Assembly (NCBI GenBank): GCA_020284085.1
Contig: JACEVL010000482.1
Location: 1,021,501 to 1,085,500, forward strand
Source of the DNA: Aporrectodea caliginosa
Lineage: Eukaryota > Annelida > Clitellata > Crassiclitellata > Lumbricidae
Length of the DNA: 64,000 bases
Reading direction: 5' to 3'
In this document: positions 45,601 through 57,800 of the stretch, piece by piece
Position numbering within the stretch: position 1 is the first letter of the stretch
How the letters are laid out: every line of letters starts with the position of its first letter
Program-made: the position numbers and the translations under genes
Notes under the pieces: generated by a model
Database searches by the model: none
The model's input: only the letters and a program-made list of their open reading frames with translations
What the model was told of the DNA's origin: nothing

Positions 45601-48600
45601 TGTTTGTATGTCTGTAGCCATGAACATTGACTAGTTATCAGATAAGAGAGAGATAATTAGAGAACTTTATATTTTGCTGGGCGATCTTCAAGTTCGGTAA
45701 TATATTATTGACAGGATTTCTCGTTAGTGATAAAGAGTGCTGCTATTGAATAACATCATCGGTGATTCAGTTCAATATTGACTCAAATACTTCTGGCCAG
45801 TTAGATAGTTACTAATTAGACATTTAATTAGCTGACGAATCGTCTCACATTTGCAGAAAATCGCAGAGGGCTCCTGTGCTGAGATTCTGTAGAGTACTGA
45901 CGTCGAAAATGGCGATAAGATTGACGATGATGCGAGGGGTGTTATCAAACAGGATGTCGACAGCCTCTCGAAACTGGGCTCCGTAAGCCTCCGGACTGTA
46001 GCGATCCTGGAGCAGCGATGAAGGACCACAGGAATTATTATTATTATAATTACAAACATTTTTACCGTGCGTAAGGTCACACATATATGCGAATCTGAGG
46101 CGCGGTTAGCCAGTCGTCAGGTGAAGAGATGTTAATTATCCAAATGTTTGAAAGCGCCAATGAAACATTTTAAGTTTTAATGCGCTTCTTAACGGAAGAA
46201 AAAGAGTAAAAGCATCGGACAAACATTACTAATGGATTCCATTCTTTTAGTGCAGCAAAAATGGAATGCACGAGAGCTCATGACATTCCTACATCGAGGC
46301 TCAATCGCTAGACCGATGTAAATATAGAATTGGCATAATCGAGGCGAGAACAGACAAGAGAGCAGCTTATGGTCTGTGACAGTCATGCCTTTGCTGAAAG
46401 CAAACCTTATGTGACATATTGCTCTAATATTGTCTAATAGAAACAAGATTTGAAAAGGTTTGCTATGTGGGATTGCGGTGTAAGATTATTGTCCAGAGTC
46501 ATCACAAGTGTTTTGGCAGTTTCTGATAACGGCTCAACAGTGCAAACAAGGTCAACGTTGAAATGAACAGAAAAAGAGCGCTGTCTGTGTCAGCCAAACT
46601 TGATTGCATCATACTTTATGGCAAGACCGTTGTTGCAGAACCATGCATGCACTGATGAAAGGCACTCTTCAGGCATTGCTTTGCCAGACTGATCCGTATA
46701 GCGCATTTTCGGAGATATACTCAGATCAAAACCTTGGTGTATTACGTTGCTGCAGAAGCTCGTACACAAGATGGGAAGACTTCCAGCTGTAGGAATCTTT
46801 TTATCAATGGGTAGAAGATGCAGATACATTTGCTGTTACTCATCTGCTTTCTGTCAATTATCCACGGTGCAGCAGGAATTCCTATACTTACCTACACGCA
46901 TATTGACCAACCCACAAGCTTATTTACCCGCAAACGTAGTCACGTTTTAACTCCCACTTACTTACCAATATTCTCATCTAGCCACACAATAATTCACTCA
47001 GGTATGAATCACTTATACACTTATACACTGAATCACACACTAACAACTCACCCATTTGTCGACTCACCCCACTGCACCTACATACTGACTCATCCACATA
47101 TTGACTCAACCACATACTGGTTCATCTTAACACTGACTTTTCACCATACTGACTCAGCCACATATTGACTCAGCTACATACTGACTTATCTACATGCTGA
47201 CTCAACAACATACTGACTCACAAACATGCTGACTCAATTACATACTGCCTCAAACACATGATGACTAAACTACATACTGACTCAAACACATGATGACTAA
47301 ACTACATACTGACTCACCCACATGCTGACTCAATTGCACACTGACTCACATACATGCTGAATCAACGACATACTGACTCAAACACATGCTGACTTATCTA
47401 CCTACTGACTGACCCAATTTTCGCAAGAGAAGCATAGGTCGTTCGCCCCAACAAACAGTGAGACCATCTTCCAATCGTTTGCATAATCGATTCTCGAATC
47501 GTTCATCATTCGATTAATGATGTCGATGGCTTGATCAGGCATATCTCTACGACCAACAACATCAGATCATCATTATTATCATCAGAATATCGTCGTCTTC
47601 ATCGTCATCATCATCGTCGTTGTAATTTTCCATTAAAGTCAGCGTTCTTTGTCGTCATAATCGTTGTCGTAATCATTAGCAAATCAGCGACAGCAACCTC
47701 ATAGCAGCCGCTACATTTATCCTCCTCCTCCTCGTCGTCATCATCATCATCGCTATCGTCATCAACGTGATCGTCATAGGTGTAATCTTCATCAGCGTAA
47801 TCTGCATTAGTGTAATCGTCATCAAACATACATGCATACATACATGCATTCATACATACATACATACATACATACATACATACATACATACATACATACA
47901 TACATACATACATACATACATACACACATACATACATACATACATACATACATACATACATACATACATACATGGATCAGACATGCATACATACATACAT
48001 AAATACATACATACATACATCAATCAAATCAAATCAAATTTATTCGAATCTATTCCATGAACAATGAGTACAATGTACACGTGTGAATACAGTTAATAAC
48101 AGTTTACATTTTGTAAGCGCCATTAATAAGAAACAAAAAATTGAAGAGGTTAAAGTTTAACAGGTTACGTATTAAAAATCGATTCGTGGGGTGACATGGA
48201 TCAGACATGCATACATACATACATACATACATACATACATACATACATGGATCAGACATGCATACATTCATTCATTCATTCAGAGCATTTATATAGCGCC
48301 CCTTCAAGAAACTACTCAGGAGCGCTCCCGGCCCAGCCACGACTAAAGAAAAAAGACTTGAGGGACTTGTAAAACCCTGTCAGATGGCTTACAAGTAAAA
48401 AACGGAGCTTAAGTGGTAGGTCATTCCAAATGGAAGGGCCAACAACCGAGAAAGCACGGCGCTGCCTAATAGCCAAGCGAGTCCGTGGAACAAGGAACTC
48501 ACCCCTCGTCGCAGAGCGAAGCACCCGACGCGCTGGAACATCAGACACTGGGCGGCAAAGATTACGCAAGTAAGTTGGAGCGCAGCCAAGAACACAACGA

Positions 48601-49338
48601 GAAACAAGAGCAGCAATGCGATATGAGATACGCTGAGACACAGGCAGCCAATGCAACACATCACGCATGTATGCAGAGACAGGAGAGTACTTAGGAAGCC
48701 GTCCAATAAGCCGAGCAGCCGAGCGTAGAACTCGATCTAGTCGCCCCAAAACACCAAGGGGAAGGCCAGCAAGTAGTGAGGAACAGTGGTCAATTCGACT
48801 AGTAACAAAGGCATGAACAAGGACCACAACTGCATCATGAGAGAGAGAGAGCGAGAGACCACTCGAAGCTGACGAAGCTGATAATAACAACTCCGTGCAA
48901 TTGAATTCACATGTTGAGATAAAGTAAGCTCGGAGTCAAGAGAAAGTCCCAGATCACGAACTGTGAGGGAAAAGGTTATGTGAGGAAAGAGCAGGGTAAG
49001 TTGAGGAAAGTCGATACCCTGCAGTTGTCTACGGCTACCCAGCCAAATGAGCTGTGTTTTAGAGGGATTTAAGAATAGCCGATTGGAGGCCATCCAAGAA
49101 GAGAGGACATCCATAGTCAGACACATCTGACTCACAGTAGCCACCGCATCAGCTGAATGGGTGTGGATGTAGGCTTGCACATCATCGGCAAATAGTTGGT
49201 GTAGAAGCCCCTGAGACGTCAACAAGGAGCAGACATCAGCAGTATAAAGAAGATAAAGCAGCGGGCCCAGGACAGAACCCTGGGGCACACCCAAAGGGGC
49301 AGGGACCCAAAGAGACCTGGACGAACCAGAATACATAG

Positions 49339-49369
<31 letters not shown>

Positions 49370-49499
49370 CATACATACATACATACATACATACATACAT
49401 ACATACATACATACATACATACATACATACATACATACATACATACATACATACATACATACATACATACATACATACATACATACATACATACATACA

Positions 49500-49533
<34 letters not shown>

Positions 49534-52500
49534 CATACATACATACATACATACATACATACATACATACATACATACATACATACATACATACATACAT
49601 ACATACATACATACATACATACATACATACATACATACATAACATACATACACACATACATACATGCATACATACATACGGCAATACACACAGACATGCA
49701 ATCATGCATAAATGACCTTCCCCTCATTAAGGGCTAGTTTTCCTCTTTTGTCTCTCGTTCTTTTAAGACGTTTCTTTTCCTCCGGGGTTTTCGTGCTGAG
49801 AGCGCTTCTAAATAGTTATTCTGAGAGAGGCGCTATATAAATCTTTGAATACAATACAAATACATAGGCTACGTACATGCATACTTTCTTAAATATTTTA
49901 TCTATGTAATCACCGTCAGCGTTGGTGTCTAACGTCATCATCGTTATATAGGTGCTATATGAATCCTGAACCCAGTGTACATGCCTTTAAATGGACACGA
50001 GCACTTGTTTCACCCACCTGTTATCTCCACCCGGTTCAGCAACATTCAGCCAGGAACGAGCGAGGTTGTCTTTTGTACTTTGGCAGACTGAGTAACCTTT
50101 GACATCGGGATTAAAGCCTCTGAAGAAGTCTAATTATAGAAAAATTAATTCCATATGATTACATTTCACTGCCATTAAATCAGTCTGTAATTATATAGCG
50201 CCTCTATTCAACCGTCACCAGACCAAGTTTGCTAAGAAACGGACTTAGAATCATTACCAGAAATTCAATAAGTTACTGATATTTCAATATTTCACTTGCT
50301 GATTTTTTAATAACTGAATCTTAGGCTTCAAGGTCTGAAAAGTAAAAACAGAAAATTTGCAACGGGACTTTAGCAAAGTCAGTGGCTTCTTTTGTCTTAA
50401 ATCTTTCGCTAAAACCAGGAGACAGTTTCAATTCATCAGGATTACGCGACAGCATGACAATAAACTGGAGATCCGACTATGAAGATTCATTATCGTTATC
50501 TCGAGATTTCTTCAACGCCCAAAAGCGCAGTTAGCTTATTTTTTAGGCGCTCAGTCAAAACAAAATCGATAGGCAGGTTGTGTGTGTTAAGTAGTAAACA
50601 TAAAAAGAGGACAGTGGAGCGATCATGGACATCAAAAGTGACAAAGTAGAGGTTCGCATGTCCAATGAAATACGTAGAAGAGGCGCTCATTGTCTGCTCG
50701 TTGTCTATGGCCACTGTGAAACGGCAATGGACGTATCCAAATTCCAAGACACGAAGCAGCGCATCCCAAGACTTGCCGTTGACCTCTAAGGTCACCTCAA
50801 CCAAAATATGCCTCCCCAAATTATGCAACCCAATGACAGAGACTAAATATGTCCAGGGTCGTTGCACGAAGTTCAATAATCAGCAGATTCGAATCCGCAG
50901 TCGTTGGATTGCAGGCCAGGGACGATGCCGATTGTACCACTGTGTCGCAAACAAAAACAGTAATGACTAATAGTTTAATAATGTCTCACTTGTGAGTGTT
51001 ATGATACCGGCCTCCAACGTATAATCTCCGCCAATCCTAAAAGACGTAGCAGTTTTAATATTATTATATGAGAATTCTTAATTAATAAAACTGCTTCACT
51101 ATCGGTAAAAGCGTCCTTTATTTTGGCCTTGATAAGAATATATAATGATATAAAATTTAGTTTTCATTTTCAAGCAATTACTGGGTTAGTATAAATAAAA
51201 CTTGCTTATAGTTGACAAAAGAAAAGTATAGAATTTAGTCTGCATTGTTAAAGAAATCAGACAATATTGTACTCGGATCTATTTTACAGTTCAACCATCA
51301 TTCGTTAATTGTTCCCCGTTCAACCAGCAGATGACAATTAACACAGTAAACAGTAACTTTAGGACACAGCAGGAAGACACAGAAGGGACCAAGGTCCCGC
51401 TTATTAGGGTCGCCCTTGTATCGTGAGACAAATGTAGAATGACAAATGATTGACCTTTATAAGTCCAACTAGACTATGAGTCATAAACAGAACCATAACG
51501 TAAAATAAAGACAAAATCCTTAACTAGTAAAGCAGAATATCACATTGTAATGATTTATTATGAGCAATTAGGTATGCACGCATTGATTTTTTAAATGACG
51601 ACAGATTACAAGCAACATATATCGTGGGATTAGACTGTTCCAAACAGAAGGTCCGACACATTTAATTAAAAATAGTCGAGAGTCAGTACGAGGAAAATTT
51701 GCTCTCTCTAATCACCCCGTGATCTAGTAGAGTGAGCGTTGAGGTAAGATTTACTAGAAAAATACCATGTAAAGGCAGTGGGAAGTAAATTATGAGTAAA
51801 CCGAAACATAAATTCGCTATTCTGTAATTTAGTAATCTGCTGAACAGGCAACATTCCAAATACGTGCTAGATGTCTGTATTATCAATAGAAACTAAAACA
51901 TTTGTATGAGGTACTTATTTCTATGATAACGAAAAAGAATAAACTTCGTTTTAGACAAGTTAAGCGAAAATCTATTGGCCTTGAACCACTCAGCAACAGC
52001 TATAAGTTCAAAACTAACAAACCCTAACAATCAATCAAATGATTTATGAGGGATAAAGACATTTGTGTCATCCGCGAAAAGAATAAAGTGCAGTAGAGAT
52101 GATGCGTTAGAAAGGTCATTGGTGAACATTAAAGACAACAAAAGACCCAAGTTGTTGTCCTGAGTGACTCCATATCGAATGGATTTGACGTTGGATAAGA
52201 TACCATTACAAATAACCGTCATTTTATTGTTAAATGAGATAGGGTGTTGATCGATATTAAAAGCTTACGTGAAAACTTCTCCGCGATTCTCAATGGCCAC
52301 CTGGGGAGGATTTTCGGCACCAAGTCCATTTCCAGCCTAAGATAAATAAGTAAGGGTATAGCACAGCGGCTCCACGTCACCAACGGTGATAACCATTTTC
52401 ATTTTTTTATTTATTTATCAGCCTTATATAATGACTTAACAATATTGTGAGCTGAGAACTTGCTACCTCACTTTTGAGTGCATTGAACGAAAACCAAAGA

Positions 52501-52668
52501 ATATAGTCAGTCGAGTCGACAATTTTATTTAAATGGAAAGCATCTCTTACATTTGGTGTTGACAGTGACGTTGAAGATGGAGATATTCGAGTAGTCGACG
52601 ATAAACTACGAAGGCTGAAGTGATGATAACAAATGATGACGATGATAACGATGACAATGATGATGACA

Positions 52669-52721
<53 letters not shown>

Positions 52722-54492
52722 AGTATTGGTAAGTAGTGGTACAACAGTTGTGGTAGTAGTAGTTGTTGCAATGCTAATAATAGTCGTAATAATAGTTGTT
52801 GTTGTCGTTATAATAAGAATAATAATAATAATCTTTCTCTGCAGTCTTCGGACTTTTTAGGCCACCTGAGGGATCCTTGTAACCGCGGGTTAAAAATAAT
52901 AATAAAAAGTACAACAACAACATTTATTGTGTCAATGAAAACTATCACGACGACTACTACAACGATGATGCAGCTATGAAATCGAAATGATGATGATGAT
53001 CATATTGACGAGTTACCGAGACTGAGTCTCCAAAAGCTCCAAGGACTTTAATGTCGCTCGGACGAACAGCGTGGGCTGCAAACAACGTACATTAAAAATA
53101 TGCCTATGTATAGCCACCTGTCGAATTTAGAAAACTTTCGTCAGAAAATTATCAGAAAGTCTTTCAGTCATCGTTTCAAAAGCAGTTTGACTTCATATAG
53201 GTCTAGTACGTAAAATCAAAATTCGTTATTTCCACTTCACAATTAATCCGAATTCTGATCTTATGTATTTTGAAATATTTCATAGCAGACTTTCAAGCAC
53301 GGCTTCTGAACGGACACAAAAGTTTTGAAGAGGTGCTAGCAAGGAAGATTGTCATCCATTACCCACAAAATTTGACTATCTGTTTCAGTCATCGAGATTT
53401 GGTCGAAATATGCCTGACCGAATTTCTAATGACCTTTATTTTCTCCTCACTGTTTCTGTAGTTCATTGACAAATACTCAAGAGCCTCTGTTACATCTCTT
53501 AATTTCTCCTTTCCTACTCAACAGCCATTAGCCCAACCGGAAAGTAGGCACCAATATTCTGAAATTTCGGGACAACAAAGAAATAACAGCACGTCTGGTC
53601 CACAGCTTTTCAAAGGGATTGGACGGTGGCCTCTCCGACCCTCTGTACAGACACCGTAGCTTACAAGTAGCTTCCCATAAAAGCAAGGCAGTCCTTTTAT
53701 GCACTTCGGATCCCGATGTCGCATGGGCTCTCGGGGGGCAGCTTATTTGATGGAAGTTCGTGCCACCACGGTTGGTATGATGCTGTATTGCTCGCCTGTG
53801 TGTGGGGGGCTTGCGAGACTGCGCACCGACAAAGAGACTGTTCCATTTCGACTACTCTCAACTTTTTTTGTGCGGCACATAATGCTACAAAAACACACAA
53901 ATGGACCAATTGCTCTACTTGCCCTGTATTCTGCACAATCTTTGTCATGTATTGCATAAATTGTTACCGCCGATCAAGCAATCGCGCTACTCCCTGTGGC
54001 CACGGTCCCATAACCGTGAGCTTCCTATGTTTGGATAACCTGTCTCAGAAATGCTTCCTTTGCCGGATGCTATACAAATAAAATTAGGTTTCCTTGGCTT
54101 CTGTCTTATTTTAAACCCTCTTCATTTTCCCCCTATGACTAGCCTCCTAGCTCTTCTTCCTCTACGTTTCCCTGATGTACAATAAAGCCTTTCATTCAAT
54201 TCATTGGTTGCACTATATAAATTTTGCTTATTTGTTTGAATGTATTATTCTTGCCATGTACAGTGCTGTGTGTTTGCTAGTGTTTCTCAGTAATGACTGT
54301 ATTTCTACATTTTACTTATTTATTTAAGTTTAGTGACATTTATGATCATCATTTACTGCTTGGATTTTTATCCCTAATTTATTCCACACTAGTATTTGAT
54401 GATTTAAAGTGTACCGGTAGTTGAGGGTGCTTACCACTTGTGGGTATCGATGGTGAATGGTCGACCGTACAATTGAATATGATGGGTGGAAG
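42606..54492 (-). CDS. PLB gene 3, exons 3-12 (copy A and unduplicated 3' part)
   Basis: Exons in transcript order: 3A 54435-54492, 4A 53017-53075, 5A 52269-52336, 6A 50990-51036, 7A 50018-50129, 8A 47414-47546, 9A 45849-46006, 10 45191-45362, 11 42990-43091, 12 42606-42689. Sizes and phases match PLB gene 1, exon 10 being one codon shorter. Catalytic blocks are intact: GAFGDSVS, GANDLC and GPDCVH. Introns hold young LINEs at 44.2-45.2 and 48.3-49.3 kb. The terminal exon is unclear: the gene 1 equivalent near 42250 has the SDSPSS string but its best acceptor gives another frame, while an alternative acceptor near 42290 gives a four-codon end. Exons 1-2 are not between 54492 and the copy B junction. 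Presumed function is as for gene 1. Confidence 0.82.
43874..43920 (+). mobile_element. SINE A 3'-terminal fragment
   Basis: TTTCTGAGTAGAAATCTTGA and GGGGCGCTATAACAAGTGCT match the last ~45 bp of SINE A at 32405-32451, again followed by ACAT units. Confidence 0.82.
44215..45176 (-). mobile_element. 5'-truncated LINE in intron 10 of PLB gene 3
   Basis: The minus strand reads LHSWMSANRLNLNSSKTQLI, then after a frameshift SVRDLGVTLDSTLS, SRIQYKVLLLVLRTQL and, after further shifts, AIVGPSMWNDL. This is the thumb and C-terminal part of a Jockey/CR1-type reverse transcriptase. The 3' end has GCGCTTTACAAATTCTCAGA and a TACGA-type tail. Its 5' end stops about 14 bp inside the intron from the exon 10 donor. 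PLB gene 1 lacks it. Confidence 0.9.
46030..46960 (-). mobile_element. LINE remnant in intron 8 of PLB gene 3, copy A
   Basis: Minus-strand pieces read LSSVHAWFCNNGLAIKYDAI, then TLDNNLTPQSHI and SLVCSRLDYANSIF. These match the reverse transcriptase thumb region of CR1/L2-like LINEs, with many frame breaks. The 3' end (TACAAACATTTTTACCGTGC) and ATT tail match the 6.7- and 14.9-kb fragments. Copy B repeats it at about 55024-55954. Confidence 0.82.
47080..47413. repeat. Minisatellite abutting exon 8A donor
   Basis: Imperfect units of CATACTGACTCA plus ACACATGCTGACTCAA, homologous to 15001-15322 in PLB gene 1. The copy B equivalent is about 56075-56407. Confidence 0.85.
47828..47972. repeat. 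CATA microsatellite (copy A); copy B at about 56822-56966
   Basis: ACAT units with a few CATG and CACA variants, interrupted by ATGGATCAGACATGCATACA, a string that recurs at 48197 and 48248. Confidence 0.93.
48022..48197 (-). mobile_element. Retroposon 3' end inserted in the CATA array
   Basis: The minus strand ends TTCGAATAAATTTGATTTGA with a TTGAT tail. ATGGATCAGACATGCATACA lies on both sides, which looks like a long target duplication inside the CATA array. Copy B has it at about 57016-57191. Confidence 0.6.
48267..49336 (-). mobile_element. 5'-truncated LINE in intron 7 of PLB gene 3, copy A
   Basis: The minus strand begins mid reverse transcriptase: LGVPQGSVLGPLLYLLYTAD, FADDVQAY, NPSKTQLIWLGSRRQL, RDVLHWLPVSQRISYRI and AFSVVGPSIWNDL. 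These are palm motifs with the catalytic Asp pair, then thumb and C terminus, of a Jockey/CR1-superfamily LINE. A GA-repeat length change near 48840 shifts the frame. The 3' end is GGGGCGCTATATAAATGCTC plus a TGAA tail. CATA arrays flank both sides. PLB gene 1 lacks it. Confidence 0.93.
49339..49665. repeat. CATA microsatellite, longest in window (copy A); copy B 58331-58632
   Basis: More than 320 bp of ACAT units with a single ATAT slip near 49528, absent from copy B. The 120-322-codon MYVC frames crossing it are artefacts or chimeras with the LINE. Confidence 0.96.
49725..49865 (+). mobile_element. Retroposon 3' tail fragment
   Basis: AAGACGTTTCTTTTCCTCCG, GAGAGCGCTTCTAAATAG and AGGCGCTATATAAATC are followed by an ATACA tail. 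It is a plus-oriented 3' end of the shared-tail class. The copy B equivalent is about 58717-58855. Confidence 0.6.
51140..52215 (-). mobile_element. LINE remnant in intron 5 of PLB gene 3, copy A
   Basis: A minus-strand frame reads RYGVTQDNNLGLLLSLMFTN and FILFADDTNVFIPHKS, closely like the reverse transcriptase at 1-334. Downstream pieces read LNLSKTKFILF and SFKKSMRAYLIA. Multiple stops and substitutions are present (GVPQGS became GVTQDN). The 3' part has GGGACCAAGGTCCC. It is present in copy B (about 60131-61206) but not in PLB gene 1. Confidence 0.85.
52633..52835. repeat. GAT array followed by divergent GTT/AAT sequence (copy A)
   Basis: GAT units (about 52640-52720) are followed in copy A by GGTAAGTAGTGGTACAAC and related sequence, whereas copy B (61718-61815) has AAC and AAT units instead. 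A retroposon 3' end (GTCCGAAGACTGCAG in transcript sense, with an ATT tail) follows at about 52836-52890 in both. Confidence 0.85.
53690..54370 (+). other. Unclassified retroposon-like block, divergent between copies
   Basis: Open frames of 86 and 121 codons occur in copy A but are disrupted in copy B (62690-63400), where about 100 bp are replaced. CAATAAAGCCTTTCATTC followed by a CATT-like tail suggests a plus-oriented retroposon end. No domain is recognised. Confidence 0.4.
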
Positions 54493-54864
54493 CTGACAAT
54501 TGAAACGAGCAATAGGCCTGTTATTACAATCTAGGTACGCCTTTATCAAAAAGTGAACAATTGCTATAATCTATTTGTGTACTAAAGTAGCTGCGTCGTG
54601 AGGGGCCCTTTGCTTTAGAGTAGCGCTGTAGAAATCGGGAGATTATCATTATACGAATACGATTAAACAGGAAAAAGTATCAGCAATGTCTTCATATTTA
54701 GGCCCCTACCGCTGCTACTTTGTTCAAACTAGACGTAACTAATCAATAATTGGAAGGAAAGATTGTGTTCGAGAATTGTCTCTTGGTGTCAGTAGGTTAT
54801 CAGAGCCTCAGGGGTCAGGGACATTGCCATCACCGACCTGTATATCGTCTTGTAAAAGCATTCT

Positions 54865-57800
54865 CTCCTGTGCTGAGATTCTGTAGAGTACTGACGTCGA
54901 AAATGGCGATAAGATTGACGATGATGCGAGGGGTGTTATCAAACAGGATGTCGACAGCCTCTCGAAACTGGGCTCCGTAAGCCTCCGGACTGTAGCGATC
55001 CTGGAGCAGCGATGAAGGACCACAGGAATTATTATTATTATAATTACAAACATTTTTACCGTGCGTAAGGTCACACATATATGCGAATCTGAGGCGCGGT
55101 TAGCCAGTCGTCAGGTGAAGAGATGTTAATTATCCAAATGTTTGAAAGCGCCAATGAAACATTTTAAGTTTTAATGCGCTTCTTAACGGAAGAAAAAGAG
55201 TAAAAGCATCGGACAAACATTACTAATGGATTCCATTCTTTTAGTGCAGCAAAAATGGAATGCACGAGAGCTCATGACATTCCTACATCGAGGCTCAATC
55301 GCTAGACCGATGTAAATATAGAATTGGCATAATCGAGGCGAGAACAGACAAGAGAGCAGCTTATGGTCTGTGACAGTCATGCCTTTGCTGAAAGCAAACC
55401 TTATGTGACATATTGCTCTAATATTGTCTAATAGAAACAAGATTTGAAAAGGTTTGCTATGTGGGATTGCGGTGTAAGATTATTGTCCAGAGTCATCACA
55501 AGTGTTTTGGCAGTTTCTGATAACGGCTCAACAGTGCAAACAAGGTCAACGTTGAAATGAACAGAAAAAGAGCGCTGTCTGTGTCAGCCAAACTTGATTG
55601 CATCATACTTTATGGCAAGACCGTTGTTGCAGAACCATGCATGCACTGATGAAAGGCACTCTTCAGGCATTGCTTTGCCAGACTGATCCGTATAGCGCAT
55701 TTTCGGAGATATACTCAGATCAAAACCTTGGTGTATTACGTTGCTGCAGAAGCTCGTACACAAGATGGGAAGACTTCCAGCTGTAGGAATCTTTTTATCA
55801 ATGGGTAGAAGATGCAGATACATTTGCTGTTACTCATCTGCTTTCTGTCAATTATCCACGGTGCAGCAGGAATTCCTATACTTACCTACACGCATATTGA
55901 CCAACCCACAAGCTTATTTACCCGCAAACGTAGTCACGTTTTAACTCCCACTTACTTACCAATATTCTCATCTAGCCACACAATAATTCACTCAGGTATG
56001 AATCACTTATACACTTATACACTGAATCACACACTAACAACTCACCCATTTGTCGACTCACCCCACTGCACCTACATACTGACTCATCCACATATTGACT
56101 CAACCACATACTGGTTCATCTTAACACTGACTTTTCACCATACTGACTCAGCCACATATTGACTCAGCTACATACTGACTTATCTACATGCTGACTCAAC
56201 AACATACTGACTCACAAACATGCTGACTCAATTACATACTGCCTCAAACACATGATGACTAAACTACATACTGACTCAAACACATGATGACTAAACTACA
56301 TACTGACTCACCCACATGCTGACTCAATTGCACACTGACTCACATACATGCTGAATCAACGACATACTGACTCAAACACATGCTGACTTATCTACCTACT
56401 GACTGACCCAATTTTCGCAAGAGAAGCATAGGTCGTTCGCCCCAACAAACAGTGAGACCATCTTCCAATCGTTTGCATAATCGATTCTCGAATCGTTCAT
56501 CATTCGATTAATGATGTCGATGGCTTGATCAGGCATATCTCTACGACCAACAACATCAGATCATCATTATTATCATCAGAATATCGTCGTCTTCATCGTC
56601 ATCATCATCGTCGTTGTAATTTTCCATTAAAGTCAGCGTTCTTTGTCGTCATAATCGTTGTCGTAATCATTAGCAAATCAGCGACAGCAACCTCATAGCA
56701 GCCGCTACATTTATCCTCCTCCTCCTCGTCGTCATCATCATCATCGCTATCGTCATCAACGTGATCGTCATAGGTGTAATCTTCATCAGCGTAATCTGCA
56801 TTAGTGTAATCGTCATCAAACATACATGCATACATACATGCATTCATACATACATACATACATACATACATACATACATACATACATACATACATACATA
56901 CATACATACATACATACACACATACATACATACATACATACATACATACATACATACATACATACATGGATCAGACATGCATACATACATACATAAATAC
57001 ATACATACATACATCAATCAAATCAAATCAAATTTATTCGAATCTATTCCATGAACAATGAGTACAATGTACACGTGTGAATACAGTTAATAACAGTTTA
57101 CATTTTGTAAGCGCCATTAATAAGAAACAAAAAATTGAAGAGGTTAAAGTTTAACAGGTTACGTATTAAAAATCGATTCGTGGGGTGACATGGATCAGAC
57201 ATGCATACATACATACATACATACATACATACATACATACATGGATCAGACATGCATACATTCATTCATTCATTCAGAGCATTTATATAGCGCCCCTTCA
57301 AGAAACTACTCAGGAGCGCTCCCGGCCCAGCCACGACTAAAGAAAAAGACTTGAGGGACTTGTAAAACCCTGTCAGATGGCTTACAAGTAAAAAACGGAG
57401 CTTAAGTGGTAGGTCATTCCAAATGGAAGGGCCAACAACCGAGAAAGCACGGCGCTGCCTAATAGCCAAGCGAGTCCGTGGAACAAGGAACTCACCCCTC
57501 GTCGCAGAGCGAAGCACCCGACGCGCTGGAACATCAGACACTGGGCGGCAAAGATTACGCAAGTAAGCTGGAGCGCAGCCAAGAACACAACGAGAAACAA
57601 GAGCAGCAATGCGATATGAGATACGCTGAGACACAGGCAGCCAATGCAACACATCACGCATGTATGCAGAGACAGGAGAGTACTTAGGAAGCCGTCCAAT
57701 AAGCCGAGCAGCCGAGCGTAGAACTCGATCTAGTCGCCCCAAAACACCAAGGGGAAGGCCAGCAAGTAGTGAGGAACAGTGGTCAATTCGACTAGTAACA

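Larger units (their letters stand above)
45871..54864. repeat. Tandem segmental duplication, copy A (8994 bp)
   Basis: It starts at CTCCTGTGCTGAGATTC inside exon 9A and ends at AAAGCATTCT. It is near-identical to 54865-63862. Differences cluster in microsatellite lengths, 52725-52825 and 53690-54420. It carries exons 3A-8A and most of 9A of PLB gene 3. Confidence 0.95.

Noticed and set aside
48737..49705. 322-codon minus-strand frame with a long MYVC repeat joined to reverse transcriptase
   Set aside because: The N-terminal part is just the CATA microsatellite read as protein; only the LINE part is real and it is annotated separately.
53716..54081. 121-codon Cys-rich plus-strand frame
   Set aside because: It is destroyed in copy B by a replaced segment and indels, and sits in retroposon-like sequence ending in AATAAA.
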